Assembly (NCBI GenBank): GCA_035491895.1
Contig: DATJJY010000046.1
Location: 4,338 to 68,337, forward strand
DNA from: DASTHG01 sp035491895
Lineage (GTDB): Bacteria > Gemmatimonadota > Gemmatimonadetes > Gemmatimonadales > GWC2-71-9
Direction: 5' to 3'
Length of the DNA stretch: 64,000 bases
In this document: piece after piece, positions 54,118 through 62,344 of the stretch
Position numbering within the stretch: the first letter of the stretch is position 1
Layout of the letters: every line of letters begins with the position of its first letter
Made by a program: the position numbers and the translations under genes
Notes under the pieces: model-generated
Seen by the model: the letters and a program-made list of their open reading frames with translations, nothing else
Database searches by the model: none
Told to the model about the DNA's origin: nothing

Positions 54118-54551
54118 ACTCGGTGGGTCGGCTGCTGGCGGTGGACTGGGGCGAGCGCCGGATCGGGCTCGCCCTCTCTGATGAGACCCAGACCCTCGCC
54201 CAGCCGCTCGCCACGCTCACCCGTCGCACCGGGAAACGTTTCCCCATGCAACCGCTGCTCGACCACGTGCACACCCACGGCGTCGTCGGCATCGTGGTCG
54301 GCCTCCCGCTCGACGAATCGGGAGCCGAGGGCGAGCCGGCCCGCGCCGCGCGCGCGCTGGCAGCCGACATCGAGCGGCGCTCCGGCCGCCCCGTGGAGCT
54401 GTGGGACGAGCGCTTCACGACCGCCCGCGTGCGTCAGGCGGTGCGCGAAATGGGTGGGCACACCCGCGGGCGGGAGGCCGACGTGGACGCGCTCGCCGCT
54501 ACCGTACTGCTGCAGCATTATCTTGACGGCAGGCGGGGGAGCGGGACATGA
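54114..54551 (+). CDS. ruvX: Holliday junction resolvase-like protein RuvX (YqgF)
   Basis: 145-residue RNase H-fold protein, implicated in pre-16S rRNA 5' end maturation. Conserved sites: LLAVDWGERRIGLALSDE near the N-terminus, IVVGLPLDESGAEG, WDERFTTARV and DVDALAATVLLQHYL. GTG start in a GTGA overlap with rho; its stop overlaps mltG. Confidence 0.93.
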
Positions 54552-55618
54552 AACCGACGAATGTAGAACGCAGAACGATGGATGCCGAATGGTGGCGGCG
54601 CCCATTCCGCACCCTGCCTTTTGTATGCTGCGTTTTCGCGCTGGCATGCCGCGCGGATCTGGCGACGCCGTGCGACGCCGGCGGCACCGACTGCGTCGCA
54701 CTCACGATTCCCCGCGGCGCCACGCTCGGAGCGGCGATCGACTCGCTCTCCGCGCACGATCTCATCGCCCGTCAGTTCCTCTTCTCGATCTATGCCCGCG
54801 TCCGGGGGTTGGGGCGCGACCTGAAGAGCGGAACGTACGCGTTTCATCGCGACGCGCGCTGGAGCGACATCATCGACGCGCTGAAGGTGGGTCGTGGCAC
54901 GCTGATCCGATTCACCGTGCGCGAAGGACTGCGCGTCGTCGAAATCGCCGACCTGGCGTCGCAGGAGCTGGGCGTACCGCGCGATTCGTTCCTCGCGGCG
55001 GCGCGCGATACCGCCCTGCTCGACAAGCTCGGCCTGCCCCCCCAAACGGAAAGCCTGGAAGGCTACCTCTACCCCACGACCTATACCGTGCGGCCGCATC
55101 TCCAGGCGCGCGAGCTGGTGCGCCTCATGACCGATCAATTCACGACCCACTGGTCGAGTGCCTGGAAGGCACGTCTCGATACGCTGCGGCTGTCGCGGCA
55201 CCAGCTCGTGACACTCGCGTCGATCATCGAATCGGAGGTGCGGTATGCCCCCGATCGGGATTATGTCTCCGCCGTCTACCACAACCGGCTCGACCGCGGG
55301 ATGCTGCTGCAGGCCGACCCGACGGTGATCTACGCGATGGGCCGCCGGCCGCGCCGGGTCTACGAGAAGAACCTGCTCTTCCAATCGCCCTACAACACCT
55401 ACGTGCACCCTGGACTGCCGCCGGGGCCGATCAGCCAGCCCGATAGCGCCTCGATCGCGGCGGCGCTCTACCCCGCGCCGTCGCCGTTCCTCTATTTCGT
55501 CGCGCAGCCGGACGGCAAGCACATCTTCTCAGCGACCTACGCCGAGCATCTCGCCGCCATCCGCGAGGTCAAGGAGCAGATTTCGGAGATCCGCGCGGCC
55601 CGCCAGCCCGAGCCGTAA
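54548..55618 (+). CDS. mltG: Endolytic transglycosylase MltG
   Basis: 356-residue membrane-anchored enzyme that cuts nascent glycan strands to end peptidoglycan synthesis. LysM-like region (TIPRGATLGAAIDSLSAHDL, LKSGTYAFHRDARWSDIIDA). Catalytic Glu in LVTLASIIESEVRYAPDRD, and typical ESLEGYLYPTTY, LLQADPTVIYAMG, SPYNTYVHPGLPPGPISQP. The first ~35 residues (MKPTNVERRTMDAEWWRR...) are encoded by an imperfect palindromic repeat, then LPFVCCVFALAC looks like a lipoprotein or membrane signal. ATG overlaps ruvX; an internal ATG at 54578 is possible. Confidence 0.92.
   Translation: MKPTNVERRTMDAEWWRRPFRTLPFVCCVFALACRADLATPCDAGGTDCVALTIPRGATLGAAIDSLSAHDLIARQFLFSIYARVRGLGRDLKSGTYAFHRDARWSDIIDALKVGRGTLIRFTVREGLRVVEIADLASQELGVPRDSFLAAARDTALLDKLGLPPQTESLEGYLYPTTYTVRPHLQARELVRLMTDQFTTHWSSAWKARLDTLRLSRHQLVTLASIIESEVRYAPDRDYVSAVYHNRLDRGMLLQADPTVIYAMGRRPRRVYEKNLLFQSPYNTYVHPGLPPGPISQPDSASIAAALYPAPSPFLYFVAQPDGKHIFSATYAEHLAAIREVKEQISEIRAARQPEP
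54558..54638. repeat. Imperfect palindrome forming the 5' end of mltG
   Basis: The left arm 54558-54592 (starts CGAATGTAGAACGCAGAACG, ends GCCGAATGG) and right arm 54602-54638 (starts CCATTCCGC, ends GCGTTTTCG) are partly complementary around a GTGGCGGCG centre. It lies wholly inside the coding region of mltG residues ~4-30. Pairing is imperfect, so this call is moderate. Confidence 0.5.
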
Positions 55619-56234
55619 CGACCGCGCCGAGAATGGCCGCCGCCGCCGCCCGCGGATCGGCCGCCCCCAGGACCGCGTGGATCACCGCGACGCCCGCCGC
55701 CCCCGCCCGCACGATCGACGCGGCGGTCGCCGCACCGATGCCTCCGATGCCGATCACCGGAACTCCGGGCGCGAGCCGGGCGAGCGCCCCGAAGCCGTTC
55801 ACTCCCAGGGGCTCTCCTGCGTCCGCCTTGCCGGTAGTTGCGAAGCAGGGCCCGATACTCCAATAATCCGCGCGTAGCCCGCGTGCCCGCTCGGCCTCGG
55901 CCGTTCCGCCGACGGAGATTCCGAGGACAAACCCCGGCGGGACGTGGGGCCGCACCGCGTCGAGCGGGACGTCGTCCTGTCCGAGATGCGCGCCCGCCGC
56001 GCCGGCGACGAGGGCCACATCGACTCGGTCGTTGACGAGTATGGGGACCGGGAGCTCGGCGGTGAGCGCGCGGGCCAGCGCCACGAGGTCACGGACCGGC
56101 GTGTCTTTGCCGCGCACCTGCACCATCGTGGCCCCGCCCAGGACCGCGGCGCGGCACACGGCGACCGGATCCCGTCCGGCGAAGAGCACCGGATCGGTGA
56201 TCACCATCAGACGTAGCTGATCGGCGAGGGACAT
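55569..56234 (-). CDS. thiE: Thiamine-phosphate synthase
   Basis: 221-residue TIM-barrel enzyme joining the thiazole and pyrimidine halves of thiamine. Seen: LMVITDPVLF, GATMVQVRGKDTPVRDLVAL, VPILVNDRVDVAL, AHLGQDDVPLDAV, DYWSIGPCFATTGKADAG, VPVIGIGGIGAATA. ATG 56234 overlaps the ATG of the divergent methyltransferase in a CATG; a TTG at 56246 is the other candidate. The 3' end overlaps mltG by 50 bp (convergent). No other thiamine gene is in the window. Confidence 0.92.
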   Translation of the reverse strand: MSLADQLRLMVITDPVLFAGRDPVAVCRAAVLGGATMVQVRGKDTPVRDLVALARALTAELPVPILVNDRVDVALVAGAAGAHLGQDDVPLDAVRPHVPPGFVLGISVGGTAEAERARGLRADYWSIGPCFATTGKADAGEPLGVNGFGALARLAPGVPVIGIGGIGAATAASIVRAGAAGVAVIHAVLGAADPRAAAAAILGAVVTARAGGPRGSPKSAP

Positions 56235-57405
56235 GGAGTCGGACAAAGCTATCGCGGTGGTCTCGGCAAAGGGCGCGGCCCGCTGGGCTGCGGCACACCC
56301 CTGGATCTACAAGACCGACGTGCTCACGGCGCCGAAACGGGGAGCGGGCATCGTCCGGGTGCTGGACCGGCGGGGGGCGCACCTCGGCCAGGCGTTGTTT
56401 TCGCCGAAAAGCGAGATCCGCCTGCGGTTCCTGACGAGCCACGAGCAACCAATCGACGCCGCCTGGTGGCGGTTCCGCATCGCGGCCTGCGCCGCCCGTC
56501 GAGAGGGCATCGCGGCGACGGCGTATCGCGTGGTCCACGGCGAGGCGGACGGACTGCCGTCACTCGTCGTGGACCGCTACGGCCCCTACATCGTGGCACA
56601 GCTCCTCTCCGCCGGCCTCGAGGCGGTCCGCGGCGACGTGCTCGACGGGCTGCGCGAGGCCCTCGAGCCGCGCGGCATCCTGCTGCGGCACGATACCGCC
56701 GTGCGCCGTCACGAGGACCTGCCGCTGGACGTCGAGCTGGTGCACGGTGAGGTCCCCGACGCCGTGGAAGTGCGCGAGGGCGAAGTGCGCTACCTCGCGG
56801 CGCCGCGGCACGGACAGAAGACGGGAGCGTTCCTCGATCAGCGCGAGAACCGCCTGCTCGTGGCCGCCAGCGCGCGCCCGGGCGGGCGCGCGCTCGACGT
56901 GTTCACCTATCACGGCTCGTTCGCACTGCAACTCGCGCGCACGGCCGGTACCGTGCTGGCCATCGACCAGAGCCGCGAGGCGCTCGAGCGCGCCGCGCAG
57001 AACGCGGCCCTCAACGGCCGCACCACGATCACCTGGCGGGAAGCAAATGCCTTCGATTTCCTGCGCACCCAGGAGCGCGCCCGCGAACGATTCGACACGG
57101 TGGTCCTCGATCCGCCGGCCTTTGCCAAGACGCGGGCCAGCCTGCCGCGGGCGATCGCCGGTTACAAGGAGATCAATCTGCGCGCGATGCGGCTCCTGGC
57201 CCCGGGCGGGCTGTTGTTCACCGCGTCCTGCTCGTATCACCTGCACCGGCCCGCGTTCCTCGAGATGCTCGCGGACGCCGGGCGTGACAGCGGCCGACGG
57301 CTCGAGCTGCTCCGGCTCACGGGGGCCGCGGGCGACCACCCGGAAATCCTGAACGTCCCCGAGACGGGCTACCTGAAGGGCGCCTTGCTGCGGGCGGTGG
57401 ACTGA
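56233..57405 (+). CDS. RlmI-like class I rRNA (cytosine-C5) methyltransferase
   Basis: 390-residue SAM-dependent methyltransferase. N-terminal PUA domain (~1-90), then an EEHEE-like domain, and a Rossmann domain: DVFTYHGSFALQLA, TVLAIDQSREALERAAQNAA, VVLDPPAFAKTRASL, LLFTASCSYHLHRPAF. DPPAFAK and the cysteine-containing SCSYH fit the RlmI/RlmK group that makes m5C in 23S rRNA. Strong GAGGGA ribosome site precedes the ATG. Confidence 0.88.
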   Translation: MESDKAIAVVSAKGAARWAAAHPWIYKTDVLTAPKRGAGIVRVLDRRGAHLGQALFSPKSEIRLRFLTSHEQPIDAAWWRFRIAACAARREGIAATAYRVVHGEADGLPSLVVDRYGPYIVAQLLSAGLEAVRGDVLDGLREALEPRGILLRHDTAVRRHEDLPLDVELVHGEVPDAVEVREGEVRYLAAPRHGQKTGAFLDQRENRLLVAASARPGGRALDVFTYHGSFALQLARTAGTVLAIDQSREALERAAQNAALNGRTTITWREANAFDFLRTQERARERFDTVVLDPPAFAKTRASLPRAIAGYKEINLRAMRLLAPGGLLFTASCSYHLHRPAFLEMLADAGRDSGRRLELLRLTGAAGDHPEILNVPETGYLKGALLRAVD

Positions 57406-57449
57406 TTATTCCCGTTGACTCCCGGAGCCGGCCTTACAACCTTGCATCC

Positions 57450-58334
57450 ATGCCTGCGGCACGGCTGGAGGAGCGGACGCGCGATCGGGCGACACTGGTC
57501 CGCCGCGTGCTCGTGGGACTGTTCTTTGCGAACTTGGCCGTGGTCGTGGCGAAGCTCCTGGTGGGCCTCGCGGCCCAATCGCTCGCGGTGTTGGGCGACG
57601 CCCTGCATTCCTCCGTGGACGCGGTGAACAACATTCTGGCCCTCGTCGTCATTCGCGTAGCGGCGCGGGCCCCGGATGAGGATCACCCCTACGGTCATGG
57701 GAAATACGAGTCGCTCGGCGCCCTGGCGCTGGTCGGGTTCCTCTCGATCACCTGCTTCGAGCTGGCGCGGGGCGCCATCGAGCATCTCGCCGGGTCGCAC
57801 ACCGCGCCGGCGGTGTCCGACCTGCAGCTGACCATCCTGACGGCCGGGTTGGGGGTGAACGGACTGGTTGCCTGGTATGAGCATCGCCGCGGCGTGGCCC
57901 TGCAAAGCGAGCTGCTCGTCGCCGACGCCGCACACACACGGAGCGACGTCTATATCTCCATCGGGGTCATCGTCGGACTCCTGCTGGCGCGCCGCGGCCT
58001 GTGGTGGGCCGATCCGGCGATCGCCCTGGGGATCGCCGTGCTGATCGTGCGGGTGGCGTATGAGATCACGCAGCGCTCCGTCCCGATCCTGGTGGACGAG
58101 CGGGCCGTGCCGCGGGACGCCATCCAGACCGCGGCCGAAGGCGTGGCCGGTGTGCAGCGCGCCTACGACATCCGCTCCCGCGGCGGCTCGCAGGTGCGCT
58201 ACGCCGAGGTGACGATCGCCGTCGATCGCAATGCCGACGTCGCGTCGGCGCACGCTATCGCCGATGCGGTGGAGCAGCGGCTCAAGCTCGACCTCAAGCT
58301 GAACGAAGTCACGGTGCACATCGAGCCATGCTGA
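57450..58334 (+). CDS. Cation diffusion facilitator (CDF) metal transporter
   Basis: 294-residue proton-coupled divalent-metal exporter with about six helices and a C-terminal cytoplasmic domain. Metal site residues in LAVLGDALHSSVDAVNNIL (helix II D-xxx-D type) and VADAAHTRSDVYISIGV (helix V HxxxD); DEDHPYGHGKYE lies between helices. The usual helix II form HxxxD/DxxxD gives Zn or Mn/Fe specificity, but that cannot be settled here. Ends overlapping the next gene by 7 bp. Confidence 0.92.
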   Translation: MPAARLEERTRDRATLVRRVLVGLFFANLAVVVAKLLVGLAAQSLAVLGDALHSSVDAVNNILALVVIRVAARAPDEDHPYGHGKYESLGALALVGFLSITCFELARGAIEHLAGSHTAPAVSDLQLTILTAGLGVNGLVAWYEHRRGVALQSELLVADAAHTRSDVYISIGVIVGLLLARRGLWWADPAIALGIAVLIVRVAYEITQRSVPILVDERAVPRDAIQTAAEGVAGVQRAYDIRSRGGSQVRYAEVTIAVDRNADVASAHAIADAVEQRLKLDLKLNEVTVHIEPC

Positions 58335-59185
58335 CCACCGCCGAGACCGGCGCCCGCGCCCGGCGGCCTCGCCGAGTGGCGCGCTCACTGCGCCAGGAGT
58401 ACGAAGAGTTTCTGTTCCAGCGCATCGAGGAGTACAAGAATTCGCTGTCGCGCGCCCAGTTGCTGGAAATCGGCGACGAGGCCGTGCGCGAGCTCGAGAC
58501 GGCCGCCGCCGATCAGTATCTCCTGACCGAGGTGCTCCTGCTCGAGCACGTCGACCGCATCATCATGCGGCGGTTGCGCCTGCCCACGTTCCAGCGCTGG
58601 TCACGCACTCATCGGGCGCTGCGTGCCGCCCAGCGCGAGCCGACCCACTGGGAGATCGAAGCCGGCATGCCGCTGGTGCACTGGGCACGACGACTCGAGC
58701 CGGGGGACGCCGCGGTCGTGATCGGCGCGACGGCCTTGCCGGCGGCGCTGTTCGTCGCCGCGCACGACGTGGAAGTGCTACTGCTGGATCAGGAGCTGGC
58801 CGCCGTCGAGGCGGCCGAGGCGCGGGCGGTCTCGGAGCAGCTGGCGGGCCGCTTCCACGCGCTGGTGGTGCAGTTCGGCAGCTGGATGCCGGACGTTCCG
58901 GTGACCCTCGCCGTCGTGCATCCGGCGGCCCTCGCGGCGCTCGACCCCGAATCCCGTCGCTCCCTCGTCACCGATCTCCAGACGCGCACGCCGCCGAGCG
59001 GCGTCCACATCGTGCTGCCGTGGGAGTCGGGCGAGGACAAGGCGGTGATCCCCATCGCCACCGACACGCTGCTCGCCTTGTACGAGTCCTGGCAGGTGGA
59101 ACGGCGCCCGCGCGGGCGCCGCGGCGGGTTCGCCGCCACTAAGCCGGCCGGCCGCGCCGAAACCGAGGCGCGCCAGTCCGAGTAG
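58328..59185 (+). CDS. Hypothetical protein, methyltransferase-like fold possible
   Basis: 285 residues. The basic N-terminus (ARARRPRRVARSLRQEYEEF) is followed by helices, then a Rossmann-like stretch (GDAAVVIGATALPAALFVAA, VEVLLLDQELAAVEAAEARA, VTLAVVHPAALAAL) that recalls SAM-binding enzymes without clear catalytic motifs. The tail is R/G-rich (ERRPRGRRGGFAA). Coupled to the CDF gene by a 7-bp overlap. Family not recognised. Confidence 0.7.
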   Translation: MLTTAETGARARRPRRVARSLRQEYEEFLFQRIEEYKNSLSRAQLLEIGDEAVRELETAAADQYLLTEVLLLEHVDRIIMRRLRLPTFQRWSRTHRALRAAQREPTHWEIEAGMPLVHWARRLEPGDAAVVIGATALPAALFVAAHDVEVLLLDQELAAVEAAEARAVSEQLAGRFHALVVQFGSWMPDVPVTLAVVHPAALAALDPESRRSLVTDLQTRTPPSGVHIVLPWESGEDKAVIPIATDTLLALYESWQVERRPRGRRGGFAATKPAGRAETEARQSE

Positions 59186-59186
59186 C

Positions 59187-59468
59187 TCACGGGGCGAGGA
59201 TGTCGAACGTCGCCTCGGCGTGGAGCTGATCGGCGCCACAGAGCGCTGCCCGCACCACGTAGCGGCCCGGAACTCGAGCGACGGAGTCCGGAATCGCCAC
59301 GATCTGCCGGAACACCGCCCCCATCCGCAGAATGACCTGCTGATCTCTGCCGGTCACCTTCCAGATGATTTCGTCGCCCCGATCGGTTTCGACGGGTTGC
59401 ACCCCGACGCACACGACTTCCGTCGTCAGGAAGAACGCGTCACAGGGACACAGACCTACACGTGTCAA
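59187..59468 (-). CDS. Small hypothetical beta-sandwich protein
   Basis: Up to 93 residues; the convincing part is EIIWKVTGRDQQVILRMGAV to ALCGADQLHAEATFDILAP, which looks like an Ig-like or cupredoxin-like fold fragment. The frame begins at TTG, with no good ribosome site, so the start is uncertain and the gene could be 5'-truncated. It converges with the upstream gene, 1 bp between stops. Confidence 0.45.
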   Translation of the reverse strand: MTRVGLCPCDAFFLTTEVVCVGVQPVETDRGDEIIWKVTGRDQQVILRMGAVFRQIVAIPDSVARVPGRYVVRAALCGADQLHAEATFDILAP

Positions 59469-59531
59469 AGTGTTGAACAGCGAATTGGCTGTTTATCGTA
59501 ACCAGTTATCATGAAATGACTTAACAACTGC

Positions 59532-59561
59532 ATGGAGATGGCCCTCCACTTGCCTAAGTGA
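59532..59561 (+). CDS. Possible 9-residue coupled leader peptide
   Basis: ATG GAG ATG GCC CTC CAC TTG CCT AAG TGA encodes MEMALHLPK. Its TGA overlaps the GTG that begins the next short frame (GTGA). No ribosome site is seen before it, so it may be chance. Confidence 0.25.
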   Translation: MEMALHLPK

Positions 59562-59743
59562 AGGGCATGACCAGTCTTCCGCTCGTGCTTGAGGACGAAC
59601 CAATCGGCATCATTCTCCGCGCGGGACAGCGTCTGGTGCGCCCGGCCCGTATTTGGGCGTACTGCTGGTGCGCCGACGACCCCGAGTCGGGAGATCACGT
59701 CCACCAGCGGCTGCCCGTCGATCCCCATCCTGCGGGGACCTGA
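59558..59743 (+). CDS. Small hypothetical protein in an AT-rich island
   Basis: 61 residues (MKGMTSLPLVLEDEPIGIIL..., then PARIWAYCWCADDPESG, ends DPHPAGT). A second start ATG 59567 would give 58 residues. Support: an AT-rich upstream region with candidate -35/-10 pairs (TTGGCT, 16 bp, TATCAT at 59483-59510), and a perfect terminator 26 bp after the stop. Possibly a small regulator or toxin-like protein; I do not recognise the family. Base composition upstream differs from the surroundings. Confidence 0.5.
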   Translation: MKGMTSLPLVLEDEPIGIILRAGQRLVRPARIWAYCWCADDPESGDHVHQRLPVDPHPAGT

Positions 59744-59768
59744 GACGAGGCACACCGCAAAGGACGCC

Positions 59769-59805
59769 AGCGGGGCCGGCATGATGCCGGCCCCGCTTTG
59801 CATTT
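59769..59805 (+). terminator. Rho-independent terminator
   Basis: Perfect 13-bp stem AGCGGGGCCGGCA (59769-59781), loop TGA, TGCCGGCCCCGCT (59785-59797), followed by TTGCATTTC. It ends the small gene before tdh. Confidence 0.9.
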
Positions 59806-59888
59806 CGGCGTGCGTCTGGCGGACTATATTACCGGCGCGATCACACTCGACTCTCTGACTTCGCCCCGCTCCCCGGCCCGTCGCACAC

Positions 59889-60929
59889 ATGCCCGATACA
59901 ATGCAAGCCGTCGTGAAGGAGTCGCGCGCCCCCGGCCTCAGCGTCCGAACCGTCCCCAAGCCCCGCGCGGGATCCGGTGAGGTGCTGATCGCGGTCCGCC
60001 ACGCAGGAGTGTGCGGCACCGATCTGCATATCGCCGATTGGGACAGCTGGGCGCAGGGGCGCATCCACCCGCCGATCGTCGTCGGCCACGAGTTCGCGGG
60101 CGAAATCGTTACCGTCGGCGATGGCGTCACCGAGCTCAAGCTCGGGCAACTCGTGACCGCCGAGGGGCACATCGTCTGCGGCCACTGCCTGCAGTGCCGC
60201 ACCGGCAACGGCCACATCTGCCGCAACACCCGCATCATCGGCGTCGACCGCGATGGGGCCTTCGCCGAGTTCATCTCGATGCCGGCCACCAACGTGCTGG
60301 CGCTGGACGGAATCCCGACCGAGATCGGCGCCATCATGGACCCGATGGGCAATGCCTTTCACACGGTGTTGAGCGCCGAGATCCCCGGCAGCACGGTATT
60401 CGTGGTCGGCTGCGGACCGATCGGGTGTTTCGCGGTGGGTATCGCCCGGGCTGCCGGTGCGGCTCGCGTGATCGCGTCGGACGTCAACCCGCGCCGGCTG
60501 GCCCTGGCGCGGGCGATGGGAGCCCACGTCGTCATCAATGCCCGGGAGGCGGACGTGGAGGCGACCCTCCTGGCCGAAACGGGGGGGGAAGGCGTGGACG
60601 TCGTGTGCGAGATGTCGGGTGTGCCGCAGGCGTTACACCAGGCGTTTCACACCGTACGGATGGGAGGTCGGGTGCAGCTGCTCGGCATCCCCAAGGGAGA
60701 GGTGCCGGTGAATTTCGCCGATGAGATCATCTTCAAAGGCATCACCCTGTACGGCGTGATCGGTCGCAAGATGTACCAGACGTGGCAACAGATGCGTCGC
60801 TTTCTCTCCGCCGGACTGTTGGACCCCCGCCCCGTGATCACCCACCGCTTTCCTCTCGCCGACATCGATCAAGCCATCGCCGCGATCCGCGCCGGCGACG
60901 CCGGCAAAGTCATCCTGGAGATCGCATGA
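59889..60929 (+). CDS. tdh: L-threonine 3-dehydrogenase
   Basis: 346-residue zinc-dependent medium-chain dehydrogenase oxidising threonine to 2-amino-3-oxobutyrate with NAD+. Catalytic zinc ligands in GVCGTDLHIADWD and VVGHEFAGEIV; structural zinc in CGHCLQCRTGNGHIC. NAD-binding VFVVGCGPIGCFAVGIARAA and MDPMGNAFHTVLSAEI. Immediately followed, with a 4-bp overlap, by kbl, which takes its product. Start at 59889 or M5 (59901); no clear ribosome site. Confidence 0.95.
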   Translation: MPDTMQAVVKESRAPGLSVRTVPKPRAGSGEVLIAVRHAGVCGTDLHIADWDSWAQGRIHPPIVVGHEFAGEIVTVGDGVTELKLGQLVTAEGHIVCGHCLQCRTGNGHICRNTRIIGVDRDGAFAEFISMPATNVLALDGIPTEIGAIMDPMGNAFHTVLSAEIPGSTVFVVGCGPIGCFAVGIARAAGAARVIASDVNPRRLALARAMGAHVVINAREADVEATLLAETGGEGVDVVCEMSGVPQALHQAFHTVRMGGRVQLLGIPKGEVPVNFADEIIFKGITLYGVIGRKMYQTWQQMRRFLSAGLLDPRPVITHRFPLADIDQAIAAIRAGDAGKVILEIA

Positions 60930-62119
60930 GCTTCCGGACGAGCCTCGAGACCGAGCTGGAGCAATTCAAGCGGGACGGAGTGTACAAGCGCCTCAATTAC
61001 CTCGAGGGCCCGCAGGGTGCGCGCGCCCGCATGGAAGGGCGCGGCGAGGTCGTCATCCTCTCCTCCAACAACTACCTGGGGCTGTGTAACGAGCCGAAGG
61101 TCGTGGCCGCGGGCCGGGCGGCACTCGACCGCTATGGCGCCGGCACCGGGTCGGTCCGGTTCATTTGCGGCACGTTCAGCATCCACCGCGAGCTCGAGGC
61201 GGCGCTGGCCCGGCTGGTCGGCTGTGAGAGCTCGCTCACGTACGTGAGCTGCTGGAACGCCAACGAAGGGCTGGTCCCGACGATCCTGAGCGAGCAGGAC
61301 ATCGTCATCTCGGACCAGCTCAACCACGCCTCGATCATCGACTCGATCCGCCTCGCCAAGACGATCACGAAATGCCAGACCGCCGTGTACCGGCACTCCG
61401 ACTTGCAGGACCTCGAGGAGAAGCTCCGGGCAGCCAGCGGCGCGCGCCGGCGCCTCGTCTTCACCGATGGCATCTTCTCGATGGAGGGCGACATCGCCCG
61501 GCTCCCCGACATTCTCCAGCTGGCCAGGAAATACGACGCGATCGTCGCCGTGGACGACTCCCACGCCACCGGCGTGCTCGGCGCAACGGGCCGTGGAACC
61601 GCCGAGCACTGCGGCGTGCTGGGGGAGGTCGACATCATCACGTCGACCTTGGGGAAGGCCTTGGGCGGCGCGGCCGGCGGCTTCACCGCCGGCCCCAGCG
61701 CCTTGGCGGACTACCTGACGCAGCGCTCTCGGCCGCAGCTCTTCAGTAACGCGCTCCCCCCCACCGTCGCCGGCAGCGCGTTGGCCGCGGTGCAGGTGCT
61801 CGAGGCCCACCCGGAGCGCGTGCGCCGCCTGCACGAGAACGCACGCTACTTCCGTGAGCAGCTCATGAGCCTCGGCTTCAAGCCATTGCCGGGGGAGACC
61901 CCGATCGTCCCCGTGATCCTCGGCGAAACGGCCAAGGCGATCCAGATGAGCGACCTGCTGCTCGAGGAAGGGGTGTTCGTGACGGGGTTCGGGTACCCGG
62001 TCGTCCCCCAGGGACACGCGCGCGTACGGTGCCAGCTCTCGGCGGCGCACACGCGGGACGACCTGGATTTCGCGTTGCGGGCGTTTCGAACGGTGGGGAC
62101 GCGACTCGGGTTGATTTGA
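60926..62119 (+). CDS. kbl: Glycine C-acetyltransferase (2-amino-3-ketobutyrate CoA ligase)
   Basis: 397-residue PLP enzyme of the alpha-oxoamine synthase family that splits 2-amino-3-oxobutyrate with CoA to glycine and acetyl-CoA. N-terminal KRLNYLEGPQGARARMEG, ILSSNNYLGLCNEPKV, GTGSVRFICGTFSIHRELE, VDDSHATGVLGATGRGTAEH and the PLP lysine in ITSTLGKALGGAAGGF. Start overlaps the tdh stop (ATGA). Confidence 0.96.
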   Translation: MSFRTSLETELEQFKRDGVYKRLNYLEGPQGARARMEGRGEVVILSSNNYLGLCNEPKVVAAGRAALDRYGAGTGSVRFICGTFSIHRELEAALARLVGCESSLTYVSCWNANEGLVPTILSEQDIVISDQLNHASIIDSIRLAKTITKCQTAVYRHSDLQDLEEKLRAASGARRRLVFTDGIFSMEGDIARLPDILQLARKYDAIVAVDDSHATGVLGATGRGTAEHCGVLGEVDIITSTLGKALGGAAGGFTAGPSALADYLTQRSRPQLFSNALPPTVAGSALAAVQVLEAHPERVRRLHENARYFREQLMSLGFKPLPGETPIVPVILGETAKAIQMSDLLLEEGVFVTGFGYPVVPQGHARVRCQLSAAHTRDDLDFALRAFRTVGTRLGLI

Positions 62120-62344
62120 GACATTGTAAAGCCACCATCGATACAATTACGACACCATATCTTCGGTATAAGTTCGGCAAAATATCAGCTACTTCAAGTA
62201 GTTTCGCAGTGCAAGCCCTTAACCGACATTGCAGCAATAGGCTAGCAACGACCCCATGGCTTGCCAAACGGACGCCGATCCCTATTTTGGGTGTCCACCC
62301 GGCAGCCCCGAACGAGCTGCCTTGGAACCCGTGGAGGTAGTCCG
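62120..62344 (+). promoter_or_regulatory. AT-rich promoter/leader region of the barrel gene
   Basis: 225 bp clearly richer in A+T than the surroundings, with boxes resembling TTACGA-14-TATAAG, a palindrome CTACTTCAAGTAG, and GGAGG eight bases before the ATG at 62345. No gene seen. Confidence 0.5.
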
